Source: a virus. From it: a stretch of 29,620 bases of DNA. The notes below the pieces were generated by a model that was not told where the DNA came from, did not search any database, and saw nothing but the letters and a program-made list of their open reading frames with translations. The stretch is from positions 1 to 29,620 of IMG/VR virus record IMGVR_UViG_3300039412_000321; one strand, given 5' to 3'. Made by a program: the position numbers and the translations under genes. This document shows, piece by piece, positions 22,012 to 29,620 of the stretch; the first letter of the stretch is position 1; each line of letters opens with the position of its first letter.

Positions 22012-23889
22012 TCATTTTACCAATTCCAAGAAGTCATCTTCGCTAATAAGCTTTGTTCCAAGCTTCCTTGCGGCCTGTGCTTTGCTACTTGTGCTATTAG
22101 GATCTGCAATAACAAGGTATGTAAGCCCGCGCCCGACAGAGTTTTTAACATCTGCACCGGCTTCTGCTGCCATCTTTTCAAGCACTGGACGCTTATTTAC
22201 CATTGCTCCGGTGAAACAAACCGATTTTCCGGTCATAGCGCCAACAATCTTTGCCTTAATCTTGATTCCATTATGAAGCAAATCAAGAATAAGATTCTGA
22301 TTATCTTCTAATCCCTTTGCAAGAAACTCTGCTTTGGTTGGCCCAACACCGGGAACCTGCTCAAAATGTTCTGCTTTAAGCTGTCCAAACTTCTTTAATG
22401 TGTCGCAGCCAGCATTCATAATAGCTTTAATTGTGCTTTGTCCAATCATTGGAATAGATAATGCGCCAAGAAACACTTCCAAAGAGATTTCTCTGTTTGC
22501 CCAAAGGATATCATAACACTTTTGAGCAGACTTTTCACCCATACGATCCAAGTTTGCAAGGTCATCAACGGTTAGCTTATACAAATCTACTACGTTAGCA
22601 ACCAACTTGCTATCAACAAGTTTCTCGATTAGGGTATCACCCCACTCCAAAAGGTTCAATTCTTTGACCCAATTTTTAATCCTACCGATAATCTGTGAGC
22701 GGCATCCAGTAGTATTTGGGCATTGTATATATTCGCCATTTTCAATAATATGAGTTCCGCATTCGGGGCAATTAGTTGGGGGTTGAAAAATTGTTCCAGT
22801 TGATTTTACAACTTCTTCAACAAAAGGAATAACGTCTCCACTTCTACAAACTAATACGGTAGCTCCAATATCTATACCCAATGTAGCAATATTGGAAAAA
22901 TTATGCAAACTTGCCCTTTCTACATCAGCTCCCATTAAATTAACTTTGGGACTAAATATTGCTACTGGTGTTAATCTGCCAGAATTGCCGCATTGTATCT
23001 GAATATCAGATACAAGCGCCTCTTTTGCAATACTATCAAACTTCATAGCAATTGATGCGTATGGTCGTCCATTCAACATCCCATACGATTCTTGTTTTGC
23101 AAGATCGTTTTGATGAATTACCATTCCATCTAATTCATATTCAAACTTATCTCTCAAACTCGATTGATATTTATCTTTTAATGCAATTACCTCTTTTGCA
23201 GTTTTAACAACATAAAATGTAGGAACAGTAAAACCTAAGTTTTGTAGTTCAACAAATTGCTCTTTTTGAGTTTTTATATTGACATCATCTGAAAATAATT
23301 GATAAACTAATACTGAGAGTTTGTCACATCCATCGCCATCATATCTTCGTGATATACCACTTGCAGCATTTCGTGTATTGCTATACGTAGAAAAAAACTT
23401 CTTGTGATTATCTTTTGAGAGAAGCATTTCTCCACGCACAGTAATATCTATCTTTTTATTTAGCCGAAGCGGAACTCCAATCATTTTGGCTACATTTGGA
23501 GTAATTTTTTCTCCTACCGTGCCACTTCCCCTCGTAGATGCATTTACCAAAATACCGTTCTCATAAATTAACGATACCGAAAGTCCATCTAATTTTAGAG
23601 TAACTAAAACTTCGTCTTTATTACCTATATATTTGTTATGCCATTGAATATATTCTTCATTTGTGTGAGTTTTATTTAGGCTCCCCATTGGAGTTTTATG
23701 AATAAACTTCTCCCAATTAGAAACGGGGTCTGCACCAATTCCAATAACAGCAGGATTTTTTGGATCTAAAACAAACAATTCATCAACCATTGTATCATAA
23801 GCCATATCGCTCATTGTAGATTGACCATTATAATAGTCTTTACGGGCCTGATTAATCTTTGTTTCTAACTCTTTTATACGTAGATTCAT
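22012..23889 (-). CDS. ligA: NAD-dependent DNA ligase
   Basis: 625 residues, near the usual LigA length (about 670). It seals nicks using NAD. Domain Ia has YDTMVDEL...LDPKNP (31-45); the adenylation site is K99 in TLKLDG; then RGE (152-154), ELDG and MKF. The OB fold follows, with a zinc finger (C374, C377, C390, C396), helix-hairpin-helix repeats (about 440-530, including VPGVGPTKAEFL) and a C-terminal BRCT domain (550-625, with G-K-S-V-CFTGAM). All parts are intact. T4 uses ATP-dependent ligase; NAD ligases occur in several jumbo phages. The SD AAAAGG lies in the end of the upstream LAGLIDADG gene, whose stop overlaps by 4 nt. Confidence 0.97.
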   Translation of the reverse strand: MNLRIKELETKINQARKDYYNGQSTMSDMAYDTMVDELFVLDPKNPAVIGIGADPVSNWEKFIHKTPMGSLNKTHTNEEYIQWHNKYIGNKDEVLVTLKLDGLSVSLIYENGILVNASTRGSGTVGEKITPNVAKMIGVPLRLNKKIDITVRGEMLLSKDNHKKFFSTYSNTRNAASGISRRYDGDGCDKLSVLVYQLFSDDVNIKTQKEQFVELQNLGFTVPTFYVVKTAKEVIALKDKYQSSLRDKFEYELDGMVIHQNDLAKQESYGMLNGRPYASIAMKFDSIAKEALVSDIQIQCGNSGRLTPVAIFSPKVNLMGADVERASLHNFSNIATLGIDIGATVLVCRSGDVIPFVEEVVKSTGTIFQPPTNCPECGTHIIENGEYIQCPNTTGCRSQIIGRIKNWVKELNLLEWGDTLIEKLVDSKLVANVVDLYKLTVDDLANLDRMGEKSAQKCYDILWANREISLEVFLGALSIPMIGQSTIKAIMNAGCDTLKKFGQLKAEHFEQVPGVGPTKAEFLAKGLEDNQNLILDLLHNGIKIKAKIVGAMTGKSVCFTGAMVNKRPVLEKMAAEAGADVKNSVGRGLTYLVIADPNSTSSKAQAARKLGTKLISEDDFLELVK

Positions 23890-24863
23890 ATAACTTTCCT
23901 TTTAATCTTATAATTCATACACACAATAGGCAATACATGTGGCTCTATAATATCCATAAACTTATTAACCGATTTTTGTCTAATATAAAGATTCATATTA
24001 GTGCCATTGGCGGCTTTTTGTATAGTTGTATATACGCCAAAATCCAATAACTTATTTCTCAATATATCGTGTTCTTCTTTATTGAATGATTGTGTAGCAA
24101 ACTTTATGGTAACAGTTTTCTTATTATTGGAATAAGTAGATGAACCATCGTCCATAAACCAATATGCCAATGCCAAAGAATCAATTTCTTTCATCCACGC
24201 ATTAGTAATTGATTTTCTTCCATTAATTAAAACAACCGAGGCAATTTTCAATAGCTCATATTTATTGAAATAGGATAATTTATATATCCTATTTCCGGCC
24301 CCAAAACTATCATTACCCTGAACATTTTCCGATATATTAGACCCAAGAATCTTTGCACAATGCCGAATATATTCTATTTGTGGCTCGCCGTGAGTAATGC
24401 CAAACTCTAATTGTTCTGAACATCCATTATGTTCTCTATTAGAGAGATGGGCATCGCCTAACAATGATCCCAAAATTAATTGTTTTTGATCGTGTGTCAA
24501 AGACACGGCATTCTTCTCATAATTCAGTTTTAGCTTTTGTTTGCCAGGTAAGCAATTACCATCAATTACTGACCTAACACTGTATTGAGAATATCCTAAT
24601 TTTTCCGCTATTTGTTCTCGATTAAGGCCGCTATTATAATATAGATTCCAAATCTTTTGTTCTTGTTCTGGTGTTAATCGTTTTAATTCATAAGCCTGTT
24701 CTGGCGTTCTTGTAGCAATATTATGCTTACCAAAATACCGATACATAGTAGTTTCGCCAACATCAAATATGTCAGCAATCTTTTTTATCGAAAAACCTTC
24801 AGAATATAGTCTTTGTATCTCATCAATATTTTCATGTGTATCGTTTATTTTCTTATGCGACAT
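23886..24863 (-). CDS. LAGLIDADG homing endonuclease with two HTH motifs
   Basis: 325 residues; good SD AGAGGG 7 nt before ATG. Two N-terminal HTH segments (GFSIKKIADIFDVGETTMYRYF and SGLNREQIAEKLGYSQYSVRSV, joined) precede the nuclease core with ILGSLLGDAHLS and LALAYWFMDDGS, the two LAGLIDADG helices of PF03161-type enzymes. Its last codons carry the SD of ligA, and TGA overlaps the ligA ATG as ATGA. It differs in motif from the two other LAGLIDADG proteins here and is a separate arrival. Confidence 0.92.
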   Translation of the reverse strand: MSHKKINDTHENIDEIQRLYSEGFSIKKIADIFDVGETTMYRYFGKHNIATRTPEQAYELKRLTPEQEQKIWNLYYNSGLNREQIAEKLGYSQYSVRSVIDGNCLPGKQKLKLNYEKNAVSLTHDQKQLILGSLLGDAHLSNREHNGCSEQLEFGITHGEPQIEYIRHCAKILGSNISENVQGNDSFGAGNRIYKLSYFNKYELLKIASVVLINGRKSITNAWMKEIDSLALAYWFMDDGSSTYSNNKKTVTIKFATQSFNKEEHDILRNKLLDFGVYTTIQKAANGTNMNLYIRQKSVNKFMDIIEPHVLPIVCMNYKIKRKVI

Positions 24864-24909
24864 GATTCGCCCTCTCTTCCCATCACTATCATGTCAAAAT
24901 ATTAGAAGT

Positions 24910-25086
24910 TTAGTCCGTTTCCTCTAATTTCTGCCAAAACATAAGCGTTATATATTGATCCTGATCTTTACTCCATTCAAGCGGATGAATGTTGATAATC
25001 TTATTATGAGGGATTGACATATAACCCCAAGGACTAGGACAACTATCAAAATACGATATAAAGTATCTTACCTTTTTTTCTTCCAT
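24910..25086 (-). CDS. small hypothetical protein, 58 aa
   Basis: 58 residues, not recognised. ATG overlaps the stop of the gene above by one base (TAATG). Sequence has Trp/Tyr/Phe-rich stretches (YFISYFDSCPSPWGYMSIP, then HPLEWSKDQDQY) without long hydrophobic segments. It fills a gap that would otherwise be empty, supporting it as a real gene. Confidence 0.6.
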   Translation of the reverse strand: MEEKKVRYFISYFDSCPSPWGYMSIPHNKIINIHPLEWSKDQDQYITLMFWQKLEETD

Positions 25087-25289
25087 TATTCAGCTTCTTT
25101 CATAAGTTCCATTATTATTTGCATTGCGTCAGTCCATTCATTGTGCATTTCAACGCCAGCAGCATCAGCAATACGTTTTTCTTCCGAATTAAACTTACGA
25201 GCTTTATTCAGATCCGTGCTGCAATTGAAATGCGTCCATTGCATAGACTTTAATAATTGAATTAGTGTGTTCAATGTGTCTTTTGTCAT
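25086..25289 (-). CDS. small hypothetical protein, 67 aa
   Basis: 67 residues, not recognised; SD AAGAGGA before ATG. Helical and charged throughout. First gene downstream of promoter P4, with an approximately 70-nt GC-rich leader. Confidence 0.65.
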   Translation of the reverse strand: MTKDTLNTLIQLLKSMQWTHFNCSTDLNKARKFNSEEKRIADAAGVEMHNEWTDAMQIIMELMKEAE

Positions 25290-25334
25290 TGTATCCTCTT
25301 GGGCAAGTGCAGTCGGGGTAAATCTATCGCCTCG

Positions 25335-25364
25335 TAAGACACACCGCTCGCGCCCCGTCTTACA
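25335..25364 (-). promoter_or_regulatory. dyad GTAAGAC-N16-GTCTTAC next to P4
   Basis: Perfect 7-bp inverted repeat whose first arm directly follows the -10 hexamer and overlaps the expected start site. It may be an operator or a leader hairpin. The interior is GC-rich, unlike the genome. Confidence 0.4.
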
Positions 25365-25392
25365 ATGTAAGGCGGGCCGGAGCGACAGTCAA
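25365..25392 (-). promoter_or_regulatory. promoter P4 (TTGACT-16-TACATT)
   Basis: TTGACT at 25387-25392 and TACATT at 25365-25370 on the minus strand, 16 bp apart, in the gap after the Ntn-hydrolase gene. Spacer is GC-rich. It should drive the genes from 25289 through ligA. Confidence 0.75.
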
Positions 25393-25405
25393 GGGCGTCA
25401 ATTTC

Positions 25406-25999
25406 TTACTTTGCGCGCTTTTTTGTAACTTTCTTTGCTGCTGGTTTGACAGGGGGAATGGGCTTATCAGGTTCTAATTTAAGGATATTGAATGGCTCGG
25501 CAACACCAGCACTAAAATTGGATGCGGCTGATAAAGCAAGATTAATGCGATCCTCTGGCTTCATACCATTGGTCGAAAACATAGATCCTAATAGCAAATC
25601 GGTTCCGCAACCACAAGCAGCATATGGTAGCGTTGGAATACCTACCTGATAATCCGCTTCAACCGTATATAACTTACCTTTATATCCTACCAAGAATGTT
25701 CCGCCAACAGTGGCGTCCTTATCAGAGAAGCCATTAATAGCAAAACATTGTCTTGCCGCATCAATAAAGCTCGTCACCATATACTCATAATCGTCCTGAT
25801 GAATGGTCTGAGCAGGAGGAGCAAACTTAAAACGCAATAATTGCAACATTCTAAATGAGGTAGTTCCGCCTATAATGAACGGGCCATTTCCGAAAACCTT
25901 AGAATCGCTCCTAATTGTTTTAGAAAGACCGGCAATTCCACAAGAGTCTCCACCGATATAAACATCGTCTCCATCCACTAATCCAACTATTGCTGTCAT
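25406..25999 (-). CDS. proteasome-like Ntn hydrolase (HslV-like fold)
   Basis: 197 residues from ATG 25999, chosen because the second residue is then Thr, the N-terminal nucleophile after Met removal (M-TAIVGLVDGDDVYIGGDS). The TxxVG...D-G...GGDS pattern, DSKVF, GGTTSFRMLQLL and the late LGSMFSTNG fit the proteasome beta/HslV fold. A basic Pro/Lys tail (PVKPAAKKVTKKRAK) is added. The enzyme would be a threonine peptidase, possibly processing phage or host proteins; no partner ATPase is in this window other than the MoxR-like protein. SD is modest. Confidence 0.75.
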   Translation of the reverse strand: MTAIVGLVDGDDVYIGGDSCGIAGLSKTIRSDSKVFGNGPFIIGGTTSFRMLQLLRFKFAPPAQTIHQDDYEYMVTSFIDAARQCFAINGFSDKDATVGGTFLVGYKGKLYTVEADYQVGIPTLPYAACGCGTDLLLGSMFSTNGMKPEDRINLALSAASNFSAGVAEPFNILKLEPDKPIPPVKPAAKKVTKKRAK

Positions 26000-26063
26000 A
26001 TAATCACCATCTTTCAATTTATATTACATTAATATTTTTAGTTTTACTTGTTTTTCGTTTAAT

Positions 26064-26465
26064 TTATATTGAACGATCGCCACCAAAAGCACATTCTTCT
26101 GCGTCAATGTCACATTGAATTATTGTATCGTTATTATTTGCCTCTTCTACATCTTCAATATCTGGCTCTTCTTGCCACATTTTAAGAACATCTTCTCTTG
26201 TAATCTTATAATGTCGAAGAAGCGCTTCTAATAGAATATAGTCATTGGCCACTTCTTTGCGACAAATGCAGCAATTCATTGGCTCATAACGATATTCTTC
26301 TGTTTCGCTCTCATCTTCTGGCGCCGCTTCATCTAATTCAACTGCATCTAATTCGGCACATTCATAAGAACAAAACACATTGCCGCATTCATCACAATGA
26401 CAATAGTCTCCGCAATCTGGAAAACTATCGCCGCATCTTGCGCAGCTATAAAAATCAATGCTCAT
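26064..26465 (-). CDS. double zinc-finger acidic protein, 133 aa
   Basis: 133 residues from ATG 26465; SD TAGGAG lies in the upstream HNH gene. The N-terminus has CARC...CGDYCHCDECGNVFCSYEC, a treble-clef or cross-brace zinc site; a second pair CCIC...follows near 70. Between and after are Glu/Asp-rich segments (ELDEAAPEDESETEE; EEPDIEDVEEANNND). Possibly a DNA mimic or a protein adaptor; no known family assigned. Confidence 0.75.
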   Translation of the reverse strand: MSIDFYSCARCGDSFPDCGDYCHCDECGNVFCSYECAELDAVELDEAAPEDESETEEYRYEPMNCCICRKEVANDYILLEALLRHYKITREDVLKMWQEEPDIEDVEEANNNDTIIQCDIDAEECAFGGDRSI

Positions 26466-26667
26466 ATTCTTTTCTCCTAATTTGTCTTGCTTTTTCCCAA
26501 GCCTCTTTGCCCCTTTCTTGATTACAAGTTTTACAGGCAAGAGTTATATTGTCTGGATTGCTGGTTCCGCCCAAGCATAATGGCACAATATGTTCGATTG
26601 TCAATTGTTCCATATCGAATGTATTATGACAATAGCAGCATTGGGCGGAATCTAAATGTCCAAACAT
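26455..26667 (-). CDS. small HNH endonuclease
   Basis: 70 residues from ATG 26667; longer in-frame starts would overlap the Thg1 gene. A compact HNH: CCYCHNTF, then LTIEHIVPLCLGG...DNITLACKTCNQERG, with catalytic His in IEHIVP, and basic C-terminus. Could be a minimal homing nuclease or a McrA-like nuclease. Its stop region holds the SD and ATG of the zinc-finger gene (11-nt overlap). Confidence 0.8.
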   Translation of the reverse strand: MFGHLDSAQCCYCHNTFDMEQLTIEHIVPLCLGGTSNPDNITLACKTCNQERGKEAWEKARQIRRKEYEH

Positions 26668-26674
26668 TGACTTT

Positions 26675-27499
26675 TTAAGTCGTTGGTTGGTTTGCAGTTG
26701 CTTCCGGCGTTTTTTCCTTCGTAATGAGCGGCGGTTTTTCGCCAAAGAAGAAGACGTGATCATCAATATAGTCCCTATTCTGTGAGAAAATTGGAATATT
26801 ATCATCAACAACCCACGCTGAACGCATAACCTTCGTTACTTCGCCAGTAATGGCGTTGATTGCTTCCTTTTCGGTTGTCTGCTTAACAATACAGCGGCCT
26901 CTCTTTTGTGAGGCGGGGCAATCATTCCAGTTAATTCCCTTCTTGAAAATAAGTTCTTGAAGCTCTGAGCAGCTTTTGTTATTACATTGTTTGTGAGAAT
27001 ATAATGATCGAGCAAGCATTTGGATTGAATTACGAGTAGCGTCCTGTTGGCGCCATAATAGGGCATTGCATACCTCTTCTTTTGGAAGGACAAAAGCACG
27101 AGCATCAAATGTGACAATTTTACTTACTCTAAATATCTTCCAAGAATTTGCTGTAAAATATGCACTTGCCATAGATGCTGCAACACTAACCATTTTTTGT
27201 AAATTACCATCAAACCAACTTTGTGAATTAATATCTTTGTAGTTACAAATTAACAATGATATTTCGTCTGACTGTAAATAAGCTAGCTGAACCCCCTGAA
27301 TATTTTCACAAAGATATTTTGCCGTATCATTCATAACTGATACAAGGTTTCCCTCTATTGGTTTAGTAAGTCCTTTGGTCAAACTATGCCATGCAACACC
27401 ATCTAATCTAATTAAAATAGGCATTCTTTTCGGAAGCTTTATACGATAAGCGTCCTCATAATTTGCCTTCATCCTATCTCCAAGCGAATCTTTATTCAT
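26675..27499 (-). CDS. thg1: Thg1-like 3'-5' nucleotidyltransferase (TLP)
   Basis: 274 residues from ATG 27499 (SD GAGGG, inside the preceding LAGLIDADG gene). The start matches the family: NKDSLGDRMKANYEDAYR, with RLDG (D33) and QSDE (D78, E79) as the metal-binding carboxylates shared with other polymerases. Thg1 adds G-1 to tRNA-His in eukaryotes; bacterial and viral TLPs extend or repair tRNA 5' ends in the 3'-5' direction. The C-terminus is long and Pro/Thr-rich at its end. In this phage it may repair host or phage tRNAs damaged by nucleases; substrate is inferred. Confidence 0.9.
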   Translation of the reverse strand: MNKDSLGDRMKANYEDAYRIKLPKRMPILIRLDGVAWHSLTKGLTKPIEGNLVSVMNDTAKYLCENIQGVQLAYLQSDEISLLICNYKDINSQSWFDGNLQKMVSVAASMASAYFTANSWKIFRVSKIVTFDARAFVLPKEEVCNALLWRQQDATRNSIQMLARSLYSHKQCNNKSCSELQELIFKKGINWNDCPASQKRGRCIVKQTTEKEAINAITGEVTKVMRSAWVVDDNIPIFSQNRDYIDDHVFFFGEKPPLITKEKTPEATANQPTT

Positions 27500-28316
27500 A
27501 ATATCCCTCAATAAAATTGAAAAATCTACTATATTTTCTGTCAAGCCTATTATTTGGATCAATATTATCCATCATATAATGTAATATTTTCATAGCATTT
27601 ATTCCGCTGTAAGCAATGTATCCCATTTCTTCTGTAAATTCGTGAGGTATAATCGGAGCATATTTGTTTTTTGATTTTAATCGAACTCCGATATTATAAA
27701 AAATTTCTCTCAAAAAAACAAGAAATGTAATTGTGCCAATAAAAGAAATCTGTGGAATTTCTCTCCCATTTTTTTGGTAAAGAATTTCTATACTTCCATC
27801 ACCATCAAAATAACCTCTAATTAAATGCGGCCAATATTCTTGTGGCACTTGTTCGGGAAAAGAGGCAGTTAAGGACTTCTTTGGCCCTATTGAAAAGTTA
27901 TCTTTTAACGCTAATGGATACCATTCACCAGCAACTGAAATTGAATATGCTTTGCTACATTTATCATATTGAAGATTACCGTTAAAATTAATTGCCTTAG
28001 CAAATTTCAATAAATGTTCCTTGTCGCTTTCCATCAAATGGATTTCTAATGCATCTCTGTCAGATCTAATACAGCCATCAGCTAATATAAATCCTGCCCA
28101 ATAACAATTTTCGTCAGTATATTCATTAAAATACTTTACATTGTACTTATTTTTATAAGGAGATGTTTTTCTTAAACGAATACTATTTTTGATGAGATAT
28201 TTTTGTACAGTTGTTCTGTGTATTTTTAGTATGCGAGCAATTTCATTAGTACCGGTACCATTATCGTATAATTCACAAATATATTTTTCTTTATCTACGG
28301 AAATCTTAGTTTTCAT
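27492..28316 (-). CDS. LAGLIDADG homing endonuclease
   Basis: 274 residues. The N-terminal HTH (TNEIARILKIHRTTVQKYLIK) and two helices WAGFILADGCI and IRGYFDGDGSI mark the same subfamily as the protein at 15661-16506. Last codons ATT-GAG-GGA-TAT-TAT-GAA-TAA include the Thg1 SD and start (8-nt overlap), a clear case of a nuclease gene ending at its neighbour's start. SD of its own is weak. Confidence 0.9.
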   Translation of the reverse strand: MKTKISVDKEKYICELYDNGTGTNEIARILKIHRTTVQKYLIKNSIRLRKTSPYKNKYNVKYFNEYTDENCYWAGFILADGCIRSDRDALEIHLMESDKEHLLKFAKAINFNGNLQYDKCSKAYSISVAGEWYPLALKDNFSIGPKKSLTASFPEQVPQEYWPHLIRGYFDGDGSIEILYQKNGREIPQISFIGTITFLVFLREIFYNIGVRLKSKNKYAPIIPHEFTEEMGYIAYSGINAMKILHYMMDNIDPNNRLDRKYSRFFNFIEGYYE

Positions 28317-28357
28317 AAACTTATGCTGAATTATGCCTATATGGCGACAACAAGATG

Positions 28358-28786
28358 CTACATAAACGCTTTTATTCTTTTTATACGTCTAATAAAATCT
28401 TGTGCCTCTTCTGATACAATCCAATTACAATACTCTAATATTTCTGCCCTACCATTTGGCGATAGAAAATTGTTATACCGCTCTAAACTATATGCGCTAT
28501 CAAAAATTAGCTTTCCACCATTCATAAATGTATGATCAATATGAAAGTAATCAAATACATAGTTTTTAGGTTGCTCAAACCATAGATAAATCCTACTACC
28601 ATTATTAAATGAATCACTGTCGCAATCTATAATATGTATAAATCGAGTCATGGCCTTATTTACATGTCTAACCCATATATGAGGAAAATAACCACTATCA
28701 TCTGGCGAAGTAAGATAAGCTTTTTCACCCGTAATAAGCTTCAACTTATTTTCATCGGAAATCATCTTATTTTCAGCGGAAATCAT
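28358..28786 (-). CDS. hypothetical protein, 142 aa, with duplicated start
   Basis: 142 residues, not recognised. The start region is a 21-bp tandem duplication, so two ATGs (28786 and 28765) in frame both precede nearly the same sequence. AAAGAGA lies upstream of the first. The protein is mixed alpha/beta with many aromatic residues. Its first 14 nt overlap the stop of the nucleotidyltransferase gene. Confidence 0.65.
   Translation of the reverse strand: MISAENKMISDENKLKLITGEKAYLTSPDDSGYFPHIWVRHVNKAMTRFIHIIDCDSDSFNNGSRIYLWFEQPKNYVFDYFHIDHTFMNGGKLIFDSAYSLERYNNFLSPNGRAEILEYCNWIVSEEAQDFIRRIKRIKAFM
28745..28786 (-). repeat. 21-bp tandem duplication at a start codon
   Basis: Two adjacent 21-bp copies differing by one base (GCT/GAT), each starting with ATG and reading MISAENK and MISDENK. 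The first copy overlaps the end of the upstream gene. Likely recent slippage. Confidence 0.9.
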
Positions 28787-29441
28787 CTTTTATCTCTTTC
28801 GGAGCCAGTTTCCTAAACTCCGTCATTTTTGCATTATACGTTTCTTTATATTTGGCTCGATAAACTTCCCAATCCTCGGAAGGATTATCCATTATCTCTT
28901 TCCATAATTGATTTGAGCGGCCATAATCGTATATCTTGCCATCCTTTGCAATCTGCATTCCAAAATCGATTATCCTAAAACAATGGAATAATGCTTTCTT
29001 TGCCTCATAAATCCGTCTGTCATAAACTTGTCCGGTTGCAGGATTTATGCCTTGATCATCCATAAGACGTTTTCGACACTGATTAAATGCTTTGGAAGCC
29101 TTTTCACTAACGCTTTCTCGAAGCTGGCCCCTATCCAAAACGAATGCATACTTTGTTGTCTCTTTGATAATCTTATCGGGAGGCAGAAATATACATTCAA
29201 GTGCAGATATTCTGTGCTTTGCAATTCTTTCTATAAAGACCGGCTCTGAATAAACATTAATAGTTACCGAATGATCTTCGACAAATAACTGTTCTGCCTC
29301 GGACTTCAATTCTTTGACGACAACATTGTAATCATAATCAGATGTTTTGGATGCCGTTCCATAAACTCTGCTGCCATAAGAATAAACTGCCAGGATATCG
29401 TCATCAGAATATCCGGCTTGTTCTAATAATGCGTGATACAT
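28773..29441 (-). CDS. nucleotidyltransferase (COG3541-like, DNA-pol-beta fold)
   Basis: 222 residues; SD AAAGG. The signature GSRVYGTASKTSDYDYNVVV carries the GS and DxD of the Pol-beta-type superfamily; the third carboxylate is probably in VTINVYSEP or nearby. The C-terminal half is helical (AKKALFHCFRIIDFGMQIAKDG). Predicted nucleotidyltransferases of this group are found in many large phages; target unknown. Neighbours Thg1 and the metallophosphoesterase raise RNA repair as a possibility. Confidence 0.8.
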   Translation of the reverse strand: MYHALLEQAGYSDDDILAVYSYGSRVYGTASKTSDYDYNVVVKELKSEAEQLFVEDHSVTINVYSEPVFIERIAKHRISALECIFLPPDKIIKETTKYAFVLDRGQLRESVSEKASKAFNQCRKRLMDDQGINPATGQVYDRRIYEAKKALFHCFRIIDFGMQIAKDGKIYDYGRSNQLWKEIMDNPSEDWEVYRAKYKETYNAKMTEFRKLAPKEIKDDFR

Positions 29442-29449
29442 AAATACCT

Positions 29450-29620
29450 TTAATGTTTATCGCTTCTAAAAGAGCCTCCAACATCTGGAAGCCACAGGCC
29501 CAATAACATTCCAACCAAACTAATCCATACAGCATAATCTGGATTATGCGTATGATATATCATATATAATAGGCCCAACTGAATAATGGCTAAAAATCCG
29601 CATATACAGCATGCTACAAT
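29450..29620 (-). CDS. membrane protein, C-terminal part
   Basis: The gene enters from the right edge; 56 residues are seen. Two membrane spans (IVACCICGFLAIIQLGLLYM and AVWISLVGMLLGLWLP) separated by YHTHNPDY, then a short polar tail VGGSFRSDKH. Not recognised; the stop is 8 nt before the next ATG. Confidence 0.6.
   Translation of the reverse strand: MVACCICGFLAIIQLGLLYMIYHTHNPDYAVWISLVGMLLGLWLPDVGGSFRSDKH

Noticed and set aside
21973-22311. Plus-strand open frame opposite ligA
   Set aside because: Entirely antisense to the conserved BRCT end of LigA, with no SD and no recognisable sequence.

Overview
The window looks like part of a large, AT-rich tailed phage genome (T4-like or jumbo class). 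The indicators are an adjacent rIIA/rIIB pair, a phage-type NAD-dependent DNA ligase, a Thg1-like enzyme, a NADAR protein, an encoded tRNA with CCA, dense overlapping genes with strong Shine-Dalgarno (SD) sites, and an unusually heavy load of free-standing homing endonucleases. No terminase, portal or capsid gene is visible, so the class and host are inferred. TAA, TAG and TGA all serve as stops, so the standard bacterial code applies.

Layout. Almost everything is on the minus strand. 1-344 is the N-terminal part of an adenylosuccinate-synthetase-like gene. A plus-strand GIY-YIG endonuclease follows at 430-1275. 1280-7430 holds rIIB, rIIA, a small gene, a metallopeptidase/VWA protein and a MoxR-type AAA+ ATPase, read from promoter P1 (7495-7522). 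A small gene and tRNA-Arg(UCU) lie next. Two plus-strand genes (8061-10628) encode proteins that share an N-terminal motif and a peptidoglycan-binding-like module. 10633-15096 carries a PARP-like enzyme, an HNH fusion, a metallophosphoesterase, another HNH gene and unknown proteins, the last of them behind promoter P2. 15213-19371 carries NADAR, a macro domain, a ParB-like protein, a WGR protein and a lipoprotein (promoter P3), with a LAGLIDADG gene and several small genes between. 19465-25289 carries a zinc-ribbon nuclease, small proteins, LigA and another LAGLIDADG gene. 25406-29620 carries a proteasome-like Ntn hydrolase, a zinc-finger protein, HNH, Thg1, LAGLIDADG, a nucleotidyltransferase and a partial membrane protein.

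Three themes stand out. First, ADP-ribose biology: PARP catalytic domain, WGR domain, macro domain and NADAR all occur within about 8.5 kb. Both PARP and WGR genes appear frameshifted, and the PARP catalytic glutamate is present only in the shifted frame. Second, homing endonucleases: eight nuclease genes of four folds fill about a fifth of the window, and several end inside the SD/start region of the next gene. Third, a family of four minus-strand promoters (TTGACN, 16-17 bp, TACATT) marks transcription units; P3 sits so close to its ATG that the mRNA may be leaderless.
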